Below, piece by piece: positions 44,307 to 53,808 of a stretch of 64,000 nucleotides of DNA (positions are counted from its first letter, which is position 1; each line of letters begins with the position of its first letter). This DNA is from JAVBMU01 sp031551755. GTDB taxonomy: Bacteria; Actinomycetota; Actinomycetes; Actinomycetales; Cellulomonadaceae. Where the stretch lies: contig JAVBNE010000035.1 of NCBI GenBank assembly GCA_031551755.1, positions 25,776 to 89,775 of the forward strand. Reading direction: 5' to 3'. Below the pieces are notes generated by a model, which was not told where the DNA came from, did no database searches, and was given only the letters and a program-made list of their open reading frames with translations. Both the position numbers and the translations under genes were made by a program.

Positions 44307-46838
44307 TCACTCGTTCGAGACCGCCTCCAATACCGGCATCCGAGACGCCCGGATCGCCGGCCACAAGGCGGCGAGCACCCCGACAACGGCCGCGAGCAGC
44401 AACATCACCACGAGGCTCGGCCACGGGACGACCAGCGACGACAGGCCGTCGTCGGCGAAGATCGTCGGCAGGGTCGCCGCCAAGCCGAGCCCGATCGCCA
44501 GGCCGGCGACTGCCCCGAACACCGCGATGAGCACCGACTCGATCACGATCGTCCCACTGAGCTGGAGCCGCCCGAGACCCACGGCGCGCAAGAGCCCGAT
44601 CTCCCGGGTCCGTTCCATGATCGACAACGCCAAGGTGTTCACGATGCCGAGGACCGCGATCACGATCGACAGCCCCAACAGCGCGTAGAAGGCCACGAGC
44701 ATCTGGTTCACCTGATCCGACAGGGACGAGGTGAACTCCTCCTTGTCGAGGACGGACACCACGTAATAGGGCTTCACCGCAGCCGTCAGCCCTTCGCGCA
44801 GTTGCGCCGCGTCCCCGTTCTCACTGGTCACCAGAACCGTGACGACGGAACGCATCGACTCCGGCAGCATGTCGTCGAAGACCGTCTGGGGCATTACGAC
44901 CAGGCCCATCATGACCGGCGCTGACACGATCGCCCCGATCCGGATCTTTCGGGCCGGCTCATTCGGCAAGGAGGGCACGGTCAGTGTCACCGTGTCGCCG
45001 ACATGCCACCCGTTCGACTCCGCCAGGCCCTCGTGCACCATGGCCTCACCCTTGTCCAGCGCATCCATCGACCCACTTTCGACCCGCGGGTCGATCACCT
45101 CCGGGAAGGTGCCCGGGGTCACCGATGAGGCGACGTTCTTCAGGCCGTCGACGTCGATCGGACCGGAGAGGAGCTCGTCGGCGACCTTGACACCGTCGAC
45201 CTCCTTGATGGCCGCGACCGCCCCCGCGGGCACTCCCATGCCGCTCCCCTGGAGCACGTAGTCGGCATCCATGTCGGAGTCGATCATGTCGGCCACCGAC
45301 GCCTGGAAGGAGCCGGCGAGCACCGAGGCGGCCCCGACCAGCGCCATGCCGATCATCAACGCCCCGGCCGTGTTCGCGGTGCGGCGGGGGTTGCGCACCA
45401 CGTTCCCCCGGGCCAGCGCTCCCAGGGGTCGCACCCAGGTCACCACGGGCCAGGCGAGGATCCGCACCACGACCGGGGCGATCACGGGTGAGACCACCAA
45501 CGCCCCGGCGAGCACCAGGACGGCCCCCACCCCGAGTAGCGCTCCGGAGGTCTCGACCACCGCTGCCACGACCGCGGCTACCCCTAGGCCGAAGACGACT
45601 GTCCCAGTGATCGCCCGCCAACGCGGGGCCTGATCGGAGGTGGCCACCTGATCCCGCATGGCCTCGACCGGTGGCACTTTAGACGCCCGGATGGCCGGCA
45701 GAGCGGCGGCCGCGACCGCGACGAGCGTCCCCAGCAGGATCGAACCGATCACGTTCGCGGCCCCCACGGGGATCGATCCCGCCAGCTCCATCCCCATGGC
45801 GCTGAACGCGGCCTTGAGGAGGGCGACCAGGCCGAAACCGCCGAGCACTCCCAAGGCGGACCCGATGAGCCCGACAATGGCCGCCTGGCCCACCACGGAG
45901 ACGAAGACCTGCATGGGCGAGGCCCCGATCGCCCGGAGCACCGCGATCTCCCGCAACCGCTGCCGGACGACCATCGTGAAGGTGTTGGAGATGATGAAGC
46001 CGCCCACGAAGAGCGCGATCCCCGCGAACACCCCGAGGAACACCGGGATAAAGCCGAGCATCGAGGCGATGGACTCCTTGCTCGCGGCCCGCATCTGCGC
46101 GCCGGTCACCACCTCGGCATGGGCATCGGCGGGGACCACCTTCTCGACGTCCTTGGCCAAGGTGGCCGCGTTAGTGCCCGGGGCCGCGTAGACCGAGATG
46201 GTCGGCACCAGGCCATCGGGGGCGAAAAGCTCCTCCGCGGTCTGCGGGTCCAGGGCCAGGAGCGTCGCACCGGCCATGGGCGCATCGAAGGACAGCGTGC
46301 CGACGACCTTTTGGTCGGTGATCTGACCGTTGAGCAACACCTTGGCCGACTGGCCGACCGTCAGCCCGGAGCGTTCCTGCGTGGACTTCTCCAACGCGAT
46401 CTGCCCGGGTTCGGTGGGCAGCTTCCCGGCCACCACCGTGAACGACGGATCATCGGTCCAGGCCGGCACGGCGAAACTCGGCGCCTGGCCGGTTCCCACG
46501 GCGGTGCCGTCGGCACCCACCAGCACCATCGAGCCTTGGATGTCCGGGGTTGCCCGAGCGACGCCGGACAGTGCCCCCACCGTGTCGGCGAGATCCATCG
46601 CCAGCAGCGGCCGGTCGCTTCCGCCCATGACGGCAGCGGTCGAGTCGTCCGCCCCGGCACCCTGGACGTAAACATCGGCGGTCATCGACTGATCCACGAT
46701 GTCGTCGAAGGTGGACGACAGCATGCCGCGCAGGGAGAACGTCCCCGACATGAAGGCGATGCCGAGCACGACCGCCAGCATCGACAGGGCGAAACGCACC
46801 GGATGTTGGCGCACTCCACGCCAGGTCACTCGTCCCAT
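44307..46838 (-). CDS. ABC transporter permease, FtsX/MacB type, two FtsX modules
   Basis: An 843-residue permease with an N-terminal helix (PVRFALSMLAVVLGIAF), a large periplasmic MacB_PCD-like domain (about 35-250), an FtsX three-helix module (about 255-400, VVRQRLREIAVLRAIGASPMQV), a second helix and PCD unit in the middle, and a C-terminal FtsX module (MERTREIGLLRAVGLGRLQ). This two-module layout is typical of actinobacterial exporters of lipoproteins, peptides or drugs, and such permeases can also act as mechanotransmission devices. The start overlaps the stop of the upstream ATPase gene (TGATG). Confidence 0.92.
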   Translation of the reverse strand: MGRVTWRGVRQHPVRFALSMLAVVLGIAFMSGTFSLRGMLSSTFDDIVDQSMTADVYVQGAGADDSTAAVMGGSDRPLLAMDLADTVGALSGVARATPDIQGSMVLVGADGTAVGTGQAPSFAVPAWTDDPSFTVVAGKLPTEPGQIALEKSTQERSGLTVGQSAKVLLNGQITDQKVVGTLSFDAPMAGATLLALDPQTAEELFAPDGLVPTISVYAAPGTNAATLAKDVEKVVPADAHAEVVTGAQMRAASKESIASMLGFIPVFLGVFAGIALFVGGFIISNTFTMVVRQRLREIAVLRAIGASPMQVFVSVVGQAAIVGLIGSALGVLGGFGLVALLKAAFSAMGMELAGSIPVGAANVIGSILLGTLVAVAAAALPAIRASKVPPVEAMRDQVATSDQAPRWRAITGTVVFGLGVAAVVAAVVETSGALLGVGAVLVLAGALVVSPVIAPVVVRILAWPVVTWVRPLGALARGNVVRNPRRTANTAGALMIGMALVGAASVLAGSFQASVADMIDSDMDADYVLQGSGMGVPAGAVAAIKEVDGVKVADELLSGPIDVDGLKNVASSVTPGTFPEVIDPRVESGSMDALDKGEAMVHEGLAESNGWHVGDTVTLTVPSLPNEPARKIRIGAIVSAPVMMGLVVMPQTVFDDMLPESMRSVVTVLVTSENGDAAQLREGLTAAVKPYYVVSVLDKEEFTSSLSDQVNQMLVAFYALLGLSIVIAVLGIVNTLALSIMERTREIGLLRAVGLGRLQLSGTIVIESVLIAVFGAVAGLAIGLGLAATLPTIFADDGLSSLVVPWPSLVVMLLLAAVVGVLAALWPAIRASRMPVLEAVSNE

Positions 46839-47722
46839 CAGAACTCTCCGGCCCGAGCACCGGCGTCGGCCTGTGCCGCCTCGGCCGAGCGGCTCGCCGC
46901 CGTGTGCACCCGGAGCTGATCGATCACGGCATCAGGGGTCGGCTGCGTGAGTTCGCCGACGAACCGGCCGTCAGCCAGGAACAGCACCCGGTGCGCGTAG
47001 GAGGCGGCCGTCGGGTCGTGGGTCACCATCACCACCGACTGCCCCAGGTCATCCACGGACGAACGCAGGAAGGACAGGACCTCCGCAGAGGAGGTCGAGT
47101 CAAGGTTCCCGGTCGGCTCATCCGCGAAGACGATGGAGGGCTGCGAGATCAGCGCCCGTGCGCACGCCACCCGCTGCTGCTGACCGCCGGAGAGTTCGGA
47201 GGGCCGGTGGTCGAGGCGGTCGGCCAGCCCGACGGCGTCGACCACCTGGTCGAACCAGTCCCGGTCGACGGGTTTGCGGGCGATGTCCAACGGCAGCGTG
47301 ATGTTCTCCGCCGCGGTCAACGTGGGCAGCAGGTTGAACGCCTGGAAGACGAACCCCAATTGGGTCCGCCGCAACCGGGTCAGCTGACGTTCGGTCATCG
47401 CACCGATCGACTTGCCGTCCACCACCACATCCCCGCTGGTCGGCCGGTCCAGGCCCGCCATGCAGTGCATCAGCGTCGACTTCCCCGACCCGGACGGACC
47501 CATGATGGCGGTGAGTTCGCCGCGCCCGATCTCGACGTCGATGCCCGCGAGGGCGTGGACCGCGGTGTCGCCGGAACCGTAGGTCTTCGTCAACGCATGG
47601 GCACTGGCAATGGGCGCAGGCGACAGGGGTGCGGCTGGTCCAGCAACTGGGGGCACGGGTTTTCCGTTCGGTCGGCGCGGCTTTCCGCCGCGGAAACGGG
47701 ACTCCCCCAGACTGCCGCACAT
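46838..47722 (-). CDS. ABC transporter ATP-binding protein (MacB/LolD-type)
   Basis: A 294-residue ATPase partner of the next gene. Walker A GPSGSGKST near residue 75, Q-loop QAFNLLPTLTAAENI, signature LSGGQQQRVACARAL, Walker B SIVFADEPTGNLDS and H-loop THDPTAA are intact. The first ~40 residues (Pro/Ala-rich) are an extension beyond family length; a GTG at 47656 would start at a more typical place, but neither site has a strong ribosome motif. It is divergent from acs; the intervening 218 bp carry a CRP-like site. Substrate unknown. Confidence 0.92.
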   Translation of the reverse strand: MCGSLGESRFRGGKPRRPNGKPVPPVAGPAAPLSPAPIASAHALTKTYGSGDTAVHALAGIDVEIGRGELTAIMGPSGSGKSTLMHCMAGLDRPTSGDVVVDGKSIGAMTERQLTRLRRTQLGFVFQAFNLLPTLTAAENITLPLDIARKPVDRDWFDQVVDAVGLADRLDHRPSELSGGQQQRVACARALISQPSIVFADEPTGNLDSTSSAEVLSFLRSSVDDLGQSVVMVTHDPTAASYAHRVLFLADGRFVGELTQPTPDAVIDQLRVHTAASRSAEAAQADAGARAGEF

Positions 47723-47818
47723 CGCTTCCCGAGGGCATCAGGGGACCCCCTGGTTTTCGCTCAGCAAACCCTGAAGCCAACAGGCGCTGCCGCTTCCGCC
47801 AGGCCGAATATGAGACGA

Positions 47819-47834
47819 TGTGACTGCCGTCACT
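47819..47834. promoter_or_regulatory. Putative CRP/GlxR binding site upstream of acs
   Basis: TGTGACTGCCGTCACT matches TGTGA-N6-TCACA in nine of ten arm positions. It lies 107 bp before the acs start and between acs and the divergent ABC genes. CRP-family control of acs is known in mycobacteria and of acetate genes by GlxR in corynebacteria. Motif evidence only. Confidence 0.5.
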
Positions 47835-47940
47835 GGCCAAGGTCTAGAATCGACCGGGTCAAGTGACCGTAGCTCTTGACCGGTCGTGACCGCATCGCCG
47901 CGGACGACCGTGCAGCAATGTCGATGCGTGGAGGTAGAAC

Positions 47941-49953
47941 GTGCCCGAGAACGAGACCACCGCAAACGGCGGCGCGACGTCGCCGAGCCTGGAGAACCTC
48001 CTGACGGAGAACCGCAGTTTCCCCCCGAGCCCGGAGTTCGTTGCCCAGGCGAATGCCGGACCTGAGCTGTATACCGAGGCGGCAGCCGACCGTCTGGACT
48101 TCTGGGCACGCCAAGCGCGAGAATCGCTGAGTTGGCATACCCCATTCACTGAGACCCTGGACTGGTCGAATGCGCCGGTGGCCCGGTGGTTCGCCGACGG
48201 CACCCTGAACGCCGCCTACAACGCCGTCGACCGGCATGTCGAGGCGGGGAACGGGGACCGGGTTGCTATCCATTTCGAGGGTGAACCCGGCGACACCCGC
48301 ACCATCACCTACGCCGATCTCCAGCGGGACGTCGCGCGCGCGGCAAATGCGCTGGCGGCCCTGGGCGTGGCCACCGGTGACCGCGTGGTCATCTACCTGC
48401 CGATGATCCCCGAGGCCGTCATCGCAATGCTGGCCTGCGCGCGCCTGGGCGCCCCCCACTCCGTGGTTTTCGGCGGGTTCTCCGCCGACGCCCTCCGCAG
48501 CCGGATCGGCGACGCCGAGGCCAAGGTCGTCATCACCGCCGACGGTGGGTATCGCCGTGGTGCCCCCTCGGCCCTGAAACCGGCCGTCGACGAGGCACTG
48601 ACCCCGCACGAGGGGGTCGAGTCACCGGTGCAGCACGTGCTCGTCGTGCGTCGCACCGGCCAGGATGTCGCCTGGACCGAGCACCGGGACATCTGGTGGC
48701 ACGAGGCCATTGAAAGCGCGGATGTGCAGCACGACCCCGTGTGGGTCGAGGCCGAGCACCCGCTGTTCATCCTTTACACCTCGGGAACCACCGGGAAACC
48801 CAAGGGCATCCTGCACACCACGGGCGGGTACCTGACGCAGGTCGCCTACACGCACCGGAACGTCTTCGACCTCAAGCCGGAGACGGATGTCTACTGGTGC
48901 ACGGCCGACATCGGCTGGGTGACCGGACACTCCTACGTGACCTACGGGCCGCTGATCAACGGGGCCACCCAGGTGATCTACGAGGGCACACCCGACACCC
49001 CGCACCGCGGCCGCTGGTGGGAGATCGTGCAGAAGTACAAGGTCTCCATCCTGTACACGGCACCGACCGCCATCCGTACCTGCATGAAGTGGGGCGACGA
49101 CATCCCCGCCGGATTCGACCTGTCGAGCCTGCGGGTCCTGGGGTCGGTGGGCGAGTCCATCAACCCCGAGGCGTGGATGTGGTACCGCCGCGTCATCGGC
49201 GCGGATTCCGCACCGATCGTGGACACCTGGTGGCAGACCGAAACGGGCGCCATGATGATCTCCCCGCTGCCCGGCGTGACCGCCACCAAGCCGGGATCGG
49301 CACAGGTGCCCCTGCCGGGCATCTCGGCTGACGTGGTCGACGACGAAGCCCACTCCGTGCCCAACGGGGGCGGCGGGTACCTGGTGCTCTCCGAGCCGTG
49401 GCCCGCGATGCTCCGCGGCATCTGGGGCGACCTCCAACGGTTCAAGGACACCTACTGGTCGCGGTTCCCGGGCATCTACTTCGCGGGTGACGGCGCCAAA
49501 AAGGACGACGACGGCGACATCTGGCTGTTGGGCCGGGTGGACGATGTCATGAACGTCTCCGGTCACCGGCTGTCGACCACGGAGATCGAGTCGGCGCTCG
49601 TCTCGCACCCGATCGTGGCCGAGGCAGCCGTGGTGGGTGCGAACGACGAGATGACCGGCCAGGCCGTGGTGGCGTTCGTGATCCTGCGTGGCGAGTTCGC
49701 CGAGCAGGCCGCCGATGCCGAGGGCGCCGCGAAGGTCCAAGAGGAGTTGCGGGCACACGTCGGCAAGGAGATCGGCCCCATCGCGAAACCGAAGCGGATC
49801 CTGGTGGTCGCCGAGCTGCCCAAGACGCGCTCGGGGAAGATCATGCGCCGGTTGCTGCGCGACGTCGCCGAGAACCGGACCGTGGGCGATGCGACGACCC
49901 TTGCCGACTCGTCGGTGATGGATCTCATCGCCTCCGGGCTGTCCAAGCAGTAG
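47941..49953 (+). CDS. acsA: Acetyl-CoA synthetase
   Basis: A 670-residue AMP-forming acetyl-CoA synthetase (acetate + ATP + CoA). Motifs: the ATP-binding P-loop YTSGTTGKPKG near residue 280, the hinge region GRVDDVMNVSGHRLSTTEIE near 530-550, and the C-terminal KTRSGKIMRRLLR in which the lysine is the target of Pat acetylation. The lengths and ends match the family. The GTG start at 47941 follows GGAGGTAG. It occupies the place of Rv3667 relative to the HAD gene in M. tuberculosis. Confidence 0.97.
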   Translation: MPENETTANGGATSPSLENLLTENRSFPPSPEFVAQANAGPELYTEAAADRLDFWARQARESLSWHTPFTETLDWSNAPVARWFADGTLNAAYNAVDRHVEAGNGDRVAIHFEGEPGDTRTITYADLQRDVARAANALAALGVATGDRVVIYLPMIPEAVIAMLACARLGAPHSVVFGGFSADALRSRIGDAEAKVVITADGGYRRGAPSALKPAVDEALTPHEGVESPVQHVLVVRRTGQDVAWTEHRDIWWHEAIESADVQHDPVWVEAEHPLFILYTSGTTGKPKGILHTTGGYLTQVAYTHRNVFDLKPETDVYWCTADIGWVTGHSYVTYGPLINGATQVIYEGTPDTPHRGRWWEIVQKYKVSILYTAPTAIRTCMKWGDDIPAGFDLSSLRVLGSVGESINPEAWMWYRRVIGADSAPIVDTWWQTETGAMMISPLPGVTATKPGSAQVPLPGISADVVDDEAHSVPNGGGGYLVLSEPWPAMLRGIWGDLQRFKDTYWSRFPGIYFAGDGAKKDDDGDIWLLGRVDDVMNVSGHRLSTTEIESALVSHPIVAEAAVVGANDEMTGQAVVAFVILRGEFAEQAADAEGAAKVQEELRAHVGKEIGPIAKPKRILVVAELPKTRSGKIMRRLLRDVAENRTVGDATTLADSSVMDLIASGLSKQ

Positions 49954-50049
49954 GGGCGGACCCGGGGCCGCGCCCGGTCGCGGTGCGGTCGTTCGGGGCA
50001 GGTCGTTCGGGGCGCGGACCTGGGCGGGGCGGGGCGCGGACCACTTCGC

Positions 50050-50136
50050 CGAGTGCTGTGGTTCTGGTCGAGTGCTGTGGTTTAGGTCGAGTGCTGTGGC
50101 TTGAGCCGCAGCACTCGCCTGAAAGTACAGCGCTCG
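50050..50136. repeat. 19-nt repeat array A with palindrome and inverted end unit
   Basis: Two 19-nt units (CGAGTGCTGTGGTTCTGGT at 50050 and a variant at 50069) are followed by a 30-nt palindrome (50088-50117). A 19-nt inverted unit then follows (CCTGAAAGTACAGCGCTCG, 50118-50136). It lies between acs and the VOC gene. The same layout recurs at 62644. Confidence 0.85.
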
Positions 50137-50224
50137 ACCAGAAAACTGGGCGGGGAACTACTCCCGGGCATCGCGCGTTGCTACGCTCGTACGGCATACG
50201 AGGTTTCGGTCCCTGGAGGCACCA

Positions 50225-50617
50225 ATGCGCGTCGTCGAATCCGCCCTGTCCCTCAACGTCCCCGAACCCGCCACCTCCGCACGGTGGGCCATCGAGCACT
50301 TCGGCTTCACCGAGGCCATGGCCGCCGACGGATTTATCTCACTGGCCCACCCCGACGCCGGTTTTGGCCTCATCTACCTGCGGACCGGACTGTCCACGTT
50401 CAAGCCTGCTCAGATCGCCGGCGACGCCGGGCAGGGCACTCTGATCGCCTTCGTCGTCGACGATGTCGACGCGGAACACGAACGCCTCGTCACCGAAGGG
50501 GTGGAGGTCATCACACCACCGGAAACCGAGCCCTGGGGTGAGCGTTACGCCCAGTACCTCGACCCGAACGGCGTCGTCTTCCAGCTCGTCACCTGGCAGC
50601 ACGAGGCAACGGCGTAG
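50225..50617 (+). CDS. VOC-superfamily (glyoxalase/bleomycin resistance-like) protein
   Basis: A 130-residue protein with paired beta-alpha-beta-beta-beta modules of the vicinal-oxygen-chelate fold. Typical ends are seen: N-terminal SLNVPEPATSARWAIEHFGF and C-terminal DPNGVVFQLVTWQ with the near-terminal Gln. Metal ligands cannot be assigned, and family activities range from glyoxalase to drug binding. The ATG at 50225 follows GGAGGCACCA. Downstream it converges with an MFS gene. Confidence 0.85.
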   Translation: MRVVESALSLNVPEPATSARWAIEHFGFTEAMAADGFISLAHPDAGFGLIYLRTGLSTFKPAQIAGDAGQGTLIAFVVDDVDAEHERLVTEGVEVITPPETEPWGERYAQYLDPNGVVFQLVTWQHEATA

Positions 50618-50719
50618 TCCGGCTTCCTGTGCCGTATGCGGCGGTGGCACGATGCAAGGTCCGAGCCGGACGCATCGGCCGCTCCGGTCGCCGCGGCCCG
50701 CGGCGCAGGCCGCCAGCAA

Positions 50720-52030
50720 CTACCTCCGCGGCGGCGGGACCTTGCGCACCGCGACCATCAGGACGATCACCAAATAGGGCACCAACATCACCGCTGCACC
50801 CCAGGACAAGGCGGCGTACGTGGAGTTCGCGATCACCACACCCGCGACGATGCCGCCCAAGGCACCACCCAGGTTCATGGTCAGATCCGATACGCCCTGA
50901 ACCGCGGTCCGGGCACCGCTCCCGGTGGCGGTCACGAGTAACGCGGAACCTCCGACCAGGGCACACGACCATCCCAAACCGAGCAGGAACATACCGATCG
51001 CCAACCGGGTGGACGCCTGACTCGTGGCACCGGCCGCGATCACTGCGGAGGTCAGCAGCAGCACGGCACCGATCACCAGCACCCGCAATGGACCGATGCG
51101 ATCGGCCAGCCAACCCACCAGCGGGCTGAAGGCGTACATCCCGGCGATGTGAATGCTGATGACGATGCCGACGATCTTCAGGGTCGCGTTGCCGTGGTTC
51201 ATGTGGACCGGGGTCATGGACATCAGGCCGACCATGGTCAGGTGGCTGACGGCGATCGTCCCGAGGGCGAGTTGCGCCGCCCGCGAGCGCCGGACGGCTG
51301 CCCACCCGGCCCGGATTCCCGCAGGCTGCGGGGCGCCCCCGGTCGCGGCGCGCGCGGCCGCCGCCACGTGCAAGGGGTCTGGCCGCAGGAACAGCCACAC
51401 CACGAGGGCCGCCAACGCGAAGGCCGCCGCGGAGAGGATGTAGGGCATCGGGGTCGGGCCGGCGTGAGCGGCCACGGCGTCGGCGGCCATCCCGGCCTCC
51501 GAAGTCATGGTGTGCCCAGCATCCGAATGAGTATCGGTGCCAGCATGAGAGGCGTCGTCGGCCACGCCCGCGAGCGTCGGGCCGAGGACGGAGCCGATCG
51601 TGGTGGCCCACACGACTATCGACAGGTCGGTGGCGCGCCGGTCGAGCGTCGATAAGTCAGTCGCGGCGAACCGGGCTGCCAACCCGGTGGCCGAGCCGAA
51701 TCCGAAGAGGATCATCGCACCGACCAACCCTTGCCAGGAGCCGGCCGTCGTCGCGATCCAGGCGGCGACGGCCCCAAGTGCGGCGACGGCGAAGCCCGTG
51801 GAGATCGACGTCCGCCGCCCACGACGTTGGGCCACCCGGGCCAGTGGCAGGGCCGCGAGCGCCGCCCCGACCACGGCAGACGTCTGCGTCAACCCGGCGA
51901 TGGCGTCCGAGCCGGAGAGCTCCGAGGCGATCAGCGGCCCCACGGCCACCCCGGCGCCTACGCCGATACCCGCAAGGGCCTGGCCGACGGCGAGGACGGT
52001 CAGTGTTCGACGCTGGACGGATGCGGTCAC
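50720..52030 (-). CDS. MFS transporter with His-rich central loop
   Basis: A 436-residue major facilitator with 12 predicted helices. The motif A-like loop is RVAQRRGRRTSISTG near residue 65. The central cytoplasmic loop (about residues 155-190) contains several histidines and acidic residues (DASHAGTDTHSDAGHTMTSE), suggesting metal binding and a role as a metal-ion efflux carrier. The second half has LADRIGPLRVLV. Substrate is an inference from the loop only. It converges with the VOC gene. Confidence 0.88.
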   Translation of the reverse strand: MTASVQRRTLTVLAVGQALAGIGVGAGVAVGPLIASELSGSDAIAGLTQTSAVVGAALAALPLARVAQRRGRRTSISTGFAVAALGAVAAWIATTAGSWQGLVGAMILFGFGSATGLAARFAATDLSTLDRRATDLSIVVWATTIGSVLGPTLAGVADDASHAGTDTHSDAGHTMTSEAGMAADAVAAHAGPTPMPYILSAAAFALAALVVWLFLRPDPLHVAAAARAATGGAPQPAGIRAGWAAVRRSRAAQLALGTIAVSHLTMVGLMSMTPVHMNHGNATLKIVGIVISIHIAGMYAFSPLVGWLADRIGPLRVLVIGAVLLLTSAVIAAGATSQASTRLAIGMFLLGLGWSCALVGGSALLVTATGSGARTAVQGVSDLTMNLGGALGGIVAGVVIANSTYAALSWGAAVMLVPYLVIVLMVAVRKVPPPRR

Positions 52031-52185
52031 CGCACGAGCCTAGCGAGGCGCTGAGGCTCCCAGGGCTGGGTGGCCGCCTGGCCCGGGCGGCACCCCGGCG
52101 CGGTTGCCGCCCGGAACCAGGCGGGCGGGGCTCAGGCAGCGGCCTCAATCGGGCAGGTGACCCAGATCGATCTAGCGTGGGCTCT

Positions 52186-53676
52186 ATGGGTGTCCGGCCA
52201 GTCATCGGCCCGGCGATGGCGACGGCGTTCGTTTGCCTCGCCGTCGTCGGCATTGGCGTACCCGCACACGCGGACACCATCGACGTCATCGACCGGTTGG
52301 GCTGCGGACAGGGTTTGACAGTCATCGCCGCACCCAGCGGCCCGGGTGCGAGCGTGCCAGCGACGTGGACCTCCGTGGTCGACCGACCCACGTCCACCCT
52401 GGACACCTCAGCCACGGGCTCCCCGCCTGTCCAACTAGCCGCGACAGCCGATACGCCCGCCGGGCTCTATCGGTTCTCGCCCCATGCCGACGACGCCGGG
52501 CTCGATCCCCGATTCGGGCTCGGCACGGTAGCGGTCAAACGCACCGATCCCGGCGATCGGACACTTCTCATGTTCACCTTGCCGGCGGCTCAACGAGTCT
52601 TCTTCACGGCCGCCGACGTCAACTGGGAGGCCGAGCGCGCCACCCTCGTCGGGTTTCGAGCCGGCGTCCCGGTCAGCCCGACGATCATTCCCCGATCGGC
52701 TCCCGGCGACGTGAGCGTGCTGAGCGCCGTGAATCCGGACGGCTCGGCTTCCTTGTGGGGGGCCAGCGTCGGTGCGGATACCTTCGACTCCCAAGTGAGC
52801 GCGGACGTAGTCTTCGATCGCCCGGTCGATCAAGTGCGCATCGTCCAGGACAATCCGACCGACGTAACAGGGTTCACCTATGCGGAGTACACCGCTTTCC
52901 TCGGCTGCCAGGGTGTGGATGTCACATTGACGGCGGGTGCCCCACAGCTGATCGCCGCCAACGGCGACGGTTGGACGTATGACGTGCCGCTGACGGTGCG
53001 GATGGGGTCCACCGCAACTCCCGCAGATGCGGCGCTTTACGGGGCGGCCGCGCATCTCGACCTCAGGCCGTTGACCGTCGGGGGCGGCGTGCTGGTGGAT
53101 GTCGGGTCGCTGAGCGAAAGCGGTCACTGCGCCGTCGCACCTGGCTACGACGGCGTGACCGAGCTGGACCTGTTGTCTGCGGTACAGCCGTTGGTGGGCG
53201 GCCAGTCGTGCTCCGTGAGCCTGCGCGCGCGGGTGCGCATCCCGGCATTCACGGCACCGGCGGTACGGACTCTGATGGCGACGGCCACCACCGCGGGCCT
53301 GGCCGCTGACTCGTCCTCCGACTCGGCGGAGCTGCCCGCGACAGTGCATGGTGATCAACCACGCGCGACGCGGGTTGTCTTCGAGGCGCCGGTCGTCACG
53401 CCGTCACCGACGTCGTCGCCGACCGCCGCTCCTCCGACGGACGTTGCCCCTCCGACGGGCGTTGCGGGCGGCGGAAATCTCGGTGGTGGTGAGCTGGGCC
53501 TCGGTTCGAATTCAGGCCCGGTCTCGGATTCGATGAGTGACGCACGGTTGCCCGCCACTGGCTTTGTTCGACCGGTCGCGGCCGGGGCGTTCGGCGGCAT
53601 CGCAGCGGGCGCCGCTGTGCTGCTCGTGGCACGGCGTCTGCGGCGTGCAGCACGCGACCGTGGGAGCTGGGCCTAA
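52186..53676 (+). CDS. Sortase-anchored (LPATG) surface protein
   Basis: A 496-residue exported protein. Signal peptide residues 1-30 (MGVRPVIGPAMATAFVCLA... PAHA). A long extracellular region with beta-rich sequence and a few cysteines (CGQGL, GCQGV, CSVSL) follows. A Pro/Thr/Ser/Gly-rich stalk from about residue 405 leads to the sorting signal LPATG at residue 455, a hydrophobic helix (AAGAFGGIAAGAAVLLVA) and a basic tail RRLRRAARDRG. No sortase gene is in the window. The domain family is not recognised. Its stop overlaps the truncated lipoprotein copy on the other strand. Confidence 0.87.
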   Translation: MGVRPVIGPAMATAFVCLAVVGIGVPAHADTIDVIDRLGCGQGLTVIAAPSGPGASVPATWTSVVDRPTSTLDTSATGSPPVQLAATADTPAGLYRFSPHADDAGLDPRFGLGTVAVKRTDPGDRTLLMFTLPAAQRVFFTAADVNWEAERATLVGFRAGVPVSPTIIPRSAPGDVSVLSAVNPDGSASLWGASVGADTFDSQVSADVVFDRPVDQVRIVQDNPTDVTGFTYAEYTAFLGCQGVDVTLTAGAPQLIAANGDGWTYDVPLTVRMGSTATPADAALYGAAAHLDLRPLTVGGGVLVDVGSLSESGHCAVAPGYDGVTELDLLSAVQPLVGGQSCSVSLRARVRIPAFTAPAVRTLMATATTAGLAADSSSDSAELPATVHGDQPRATRVVFEAPVVTPSPTSSPTAAPPTDVAPPTGVAGGGNLGGGELGLGSNSGPVSDSMSDARLPATGFVRPVAAGAFGGIAAGAAVLLVARRLRRAARDRGSWA

Positions 53677-53735
53677 CCGCTGACGCTGAACAGGTAAGCG
53701 ACCGCCACCAAGAAGCCAGCCACTCTACTTCGCAC
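53673..53735 (-). pseudogene. Truncated third copy of the tandem lipoprotein gene
   Basis: From the GTG at 53735 the reading gives MRSRVAGFLVAVAYLFSVSG then stop, closely matching the first 13 codons of the two full copies (MRSRVACFLVAVV and MRSRVACFLVAVA). Divergence begins after codon 13. The start is exactly 838 nt from the start of the copy at 54573. This is a decayed or recombined copy. The remainder is missing, replaced by the end of the LPATG gene. Confidence 0.85.
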
Positions 53736-53808
53736 GAGCCGACTCCATTTCCCTTTTCAACTTGGCGGTGACCGCGGCCCAGCGCACCACCGCCTACGTT
53801 CAAGCAAG

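Noticed and set aside
50693..50713. Weak GCGGCC/GGCCGC hairpin between VOC and MFS genes as a terminator
   Set aside because: Only 6 bp; too weak to claim.
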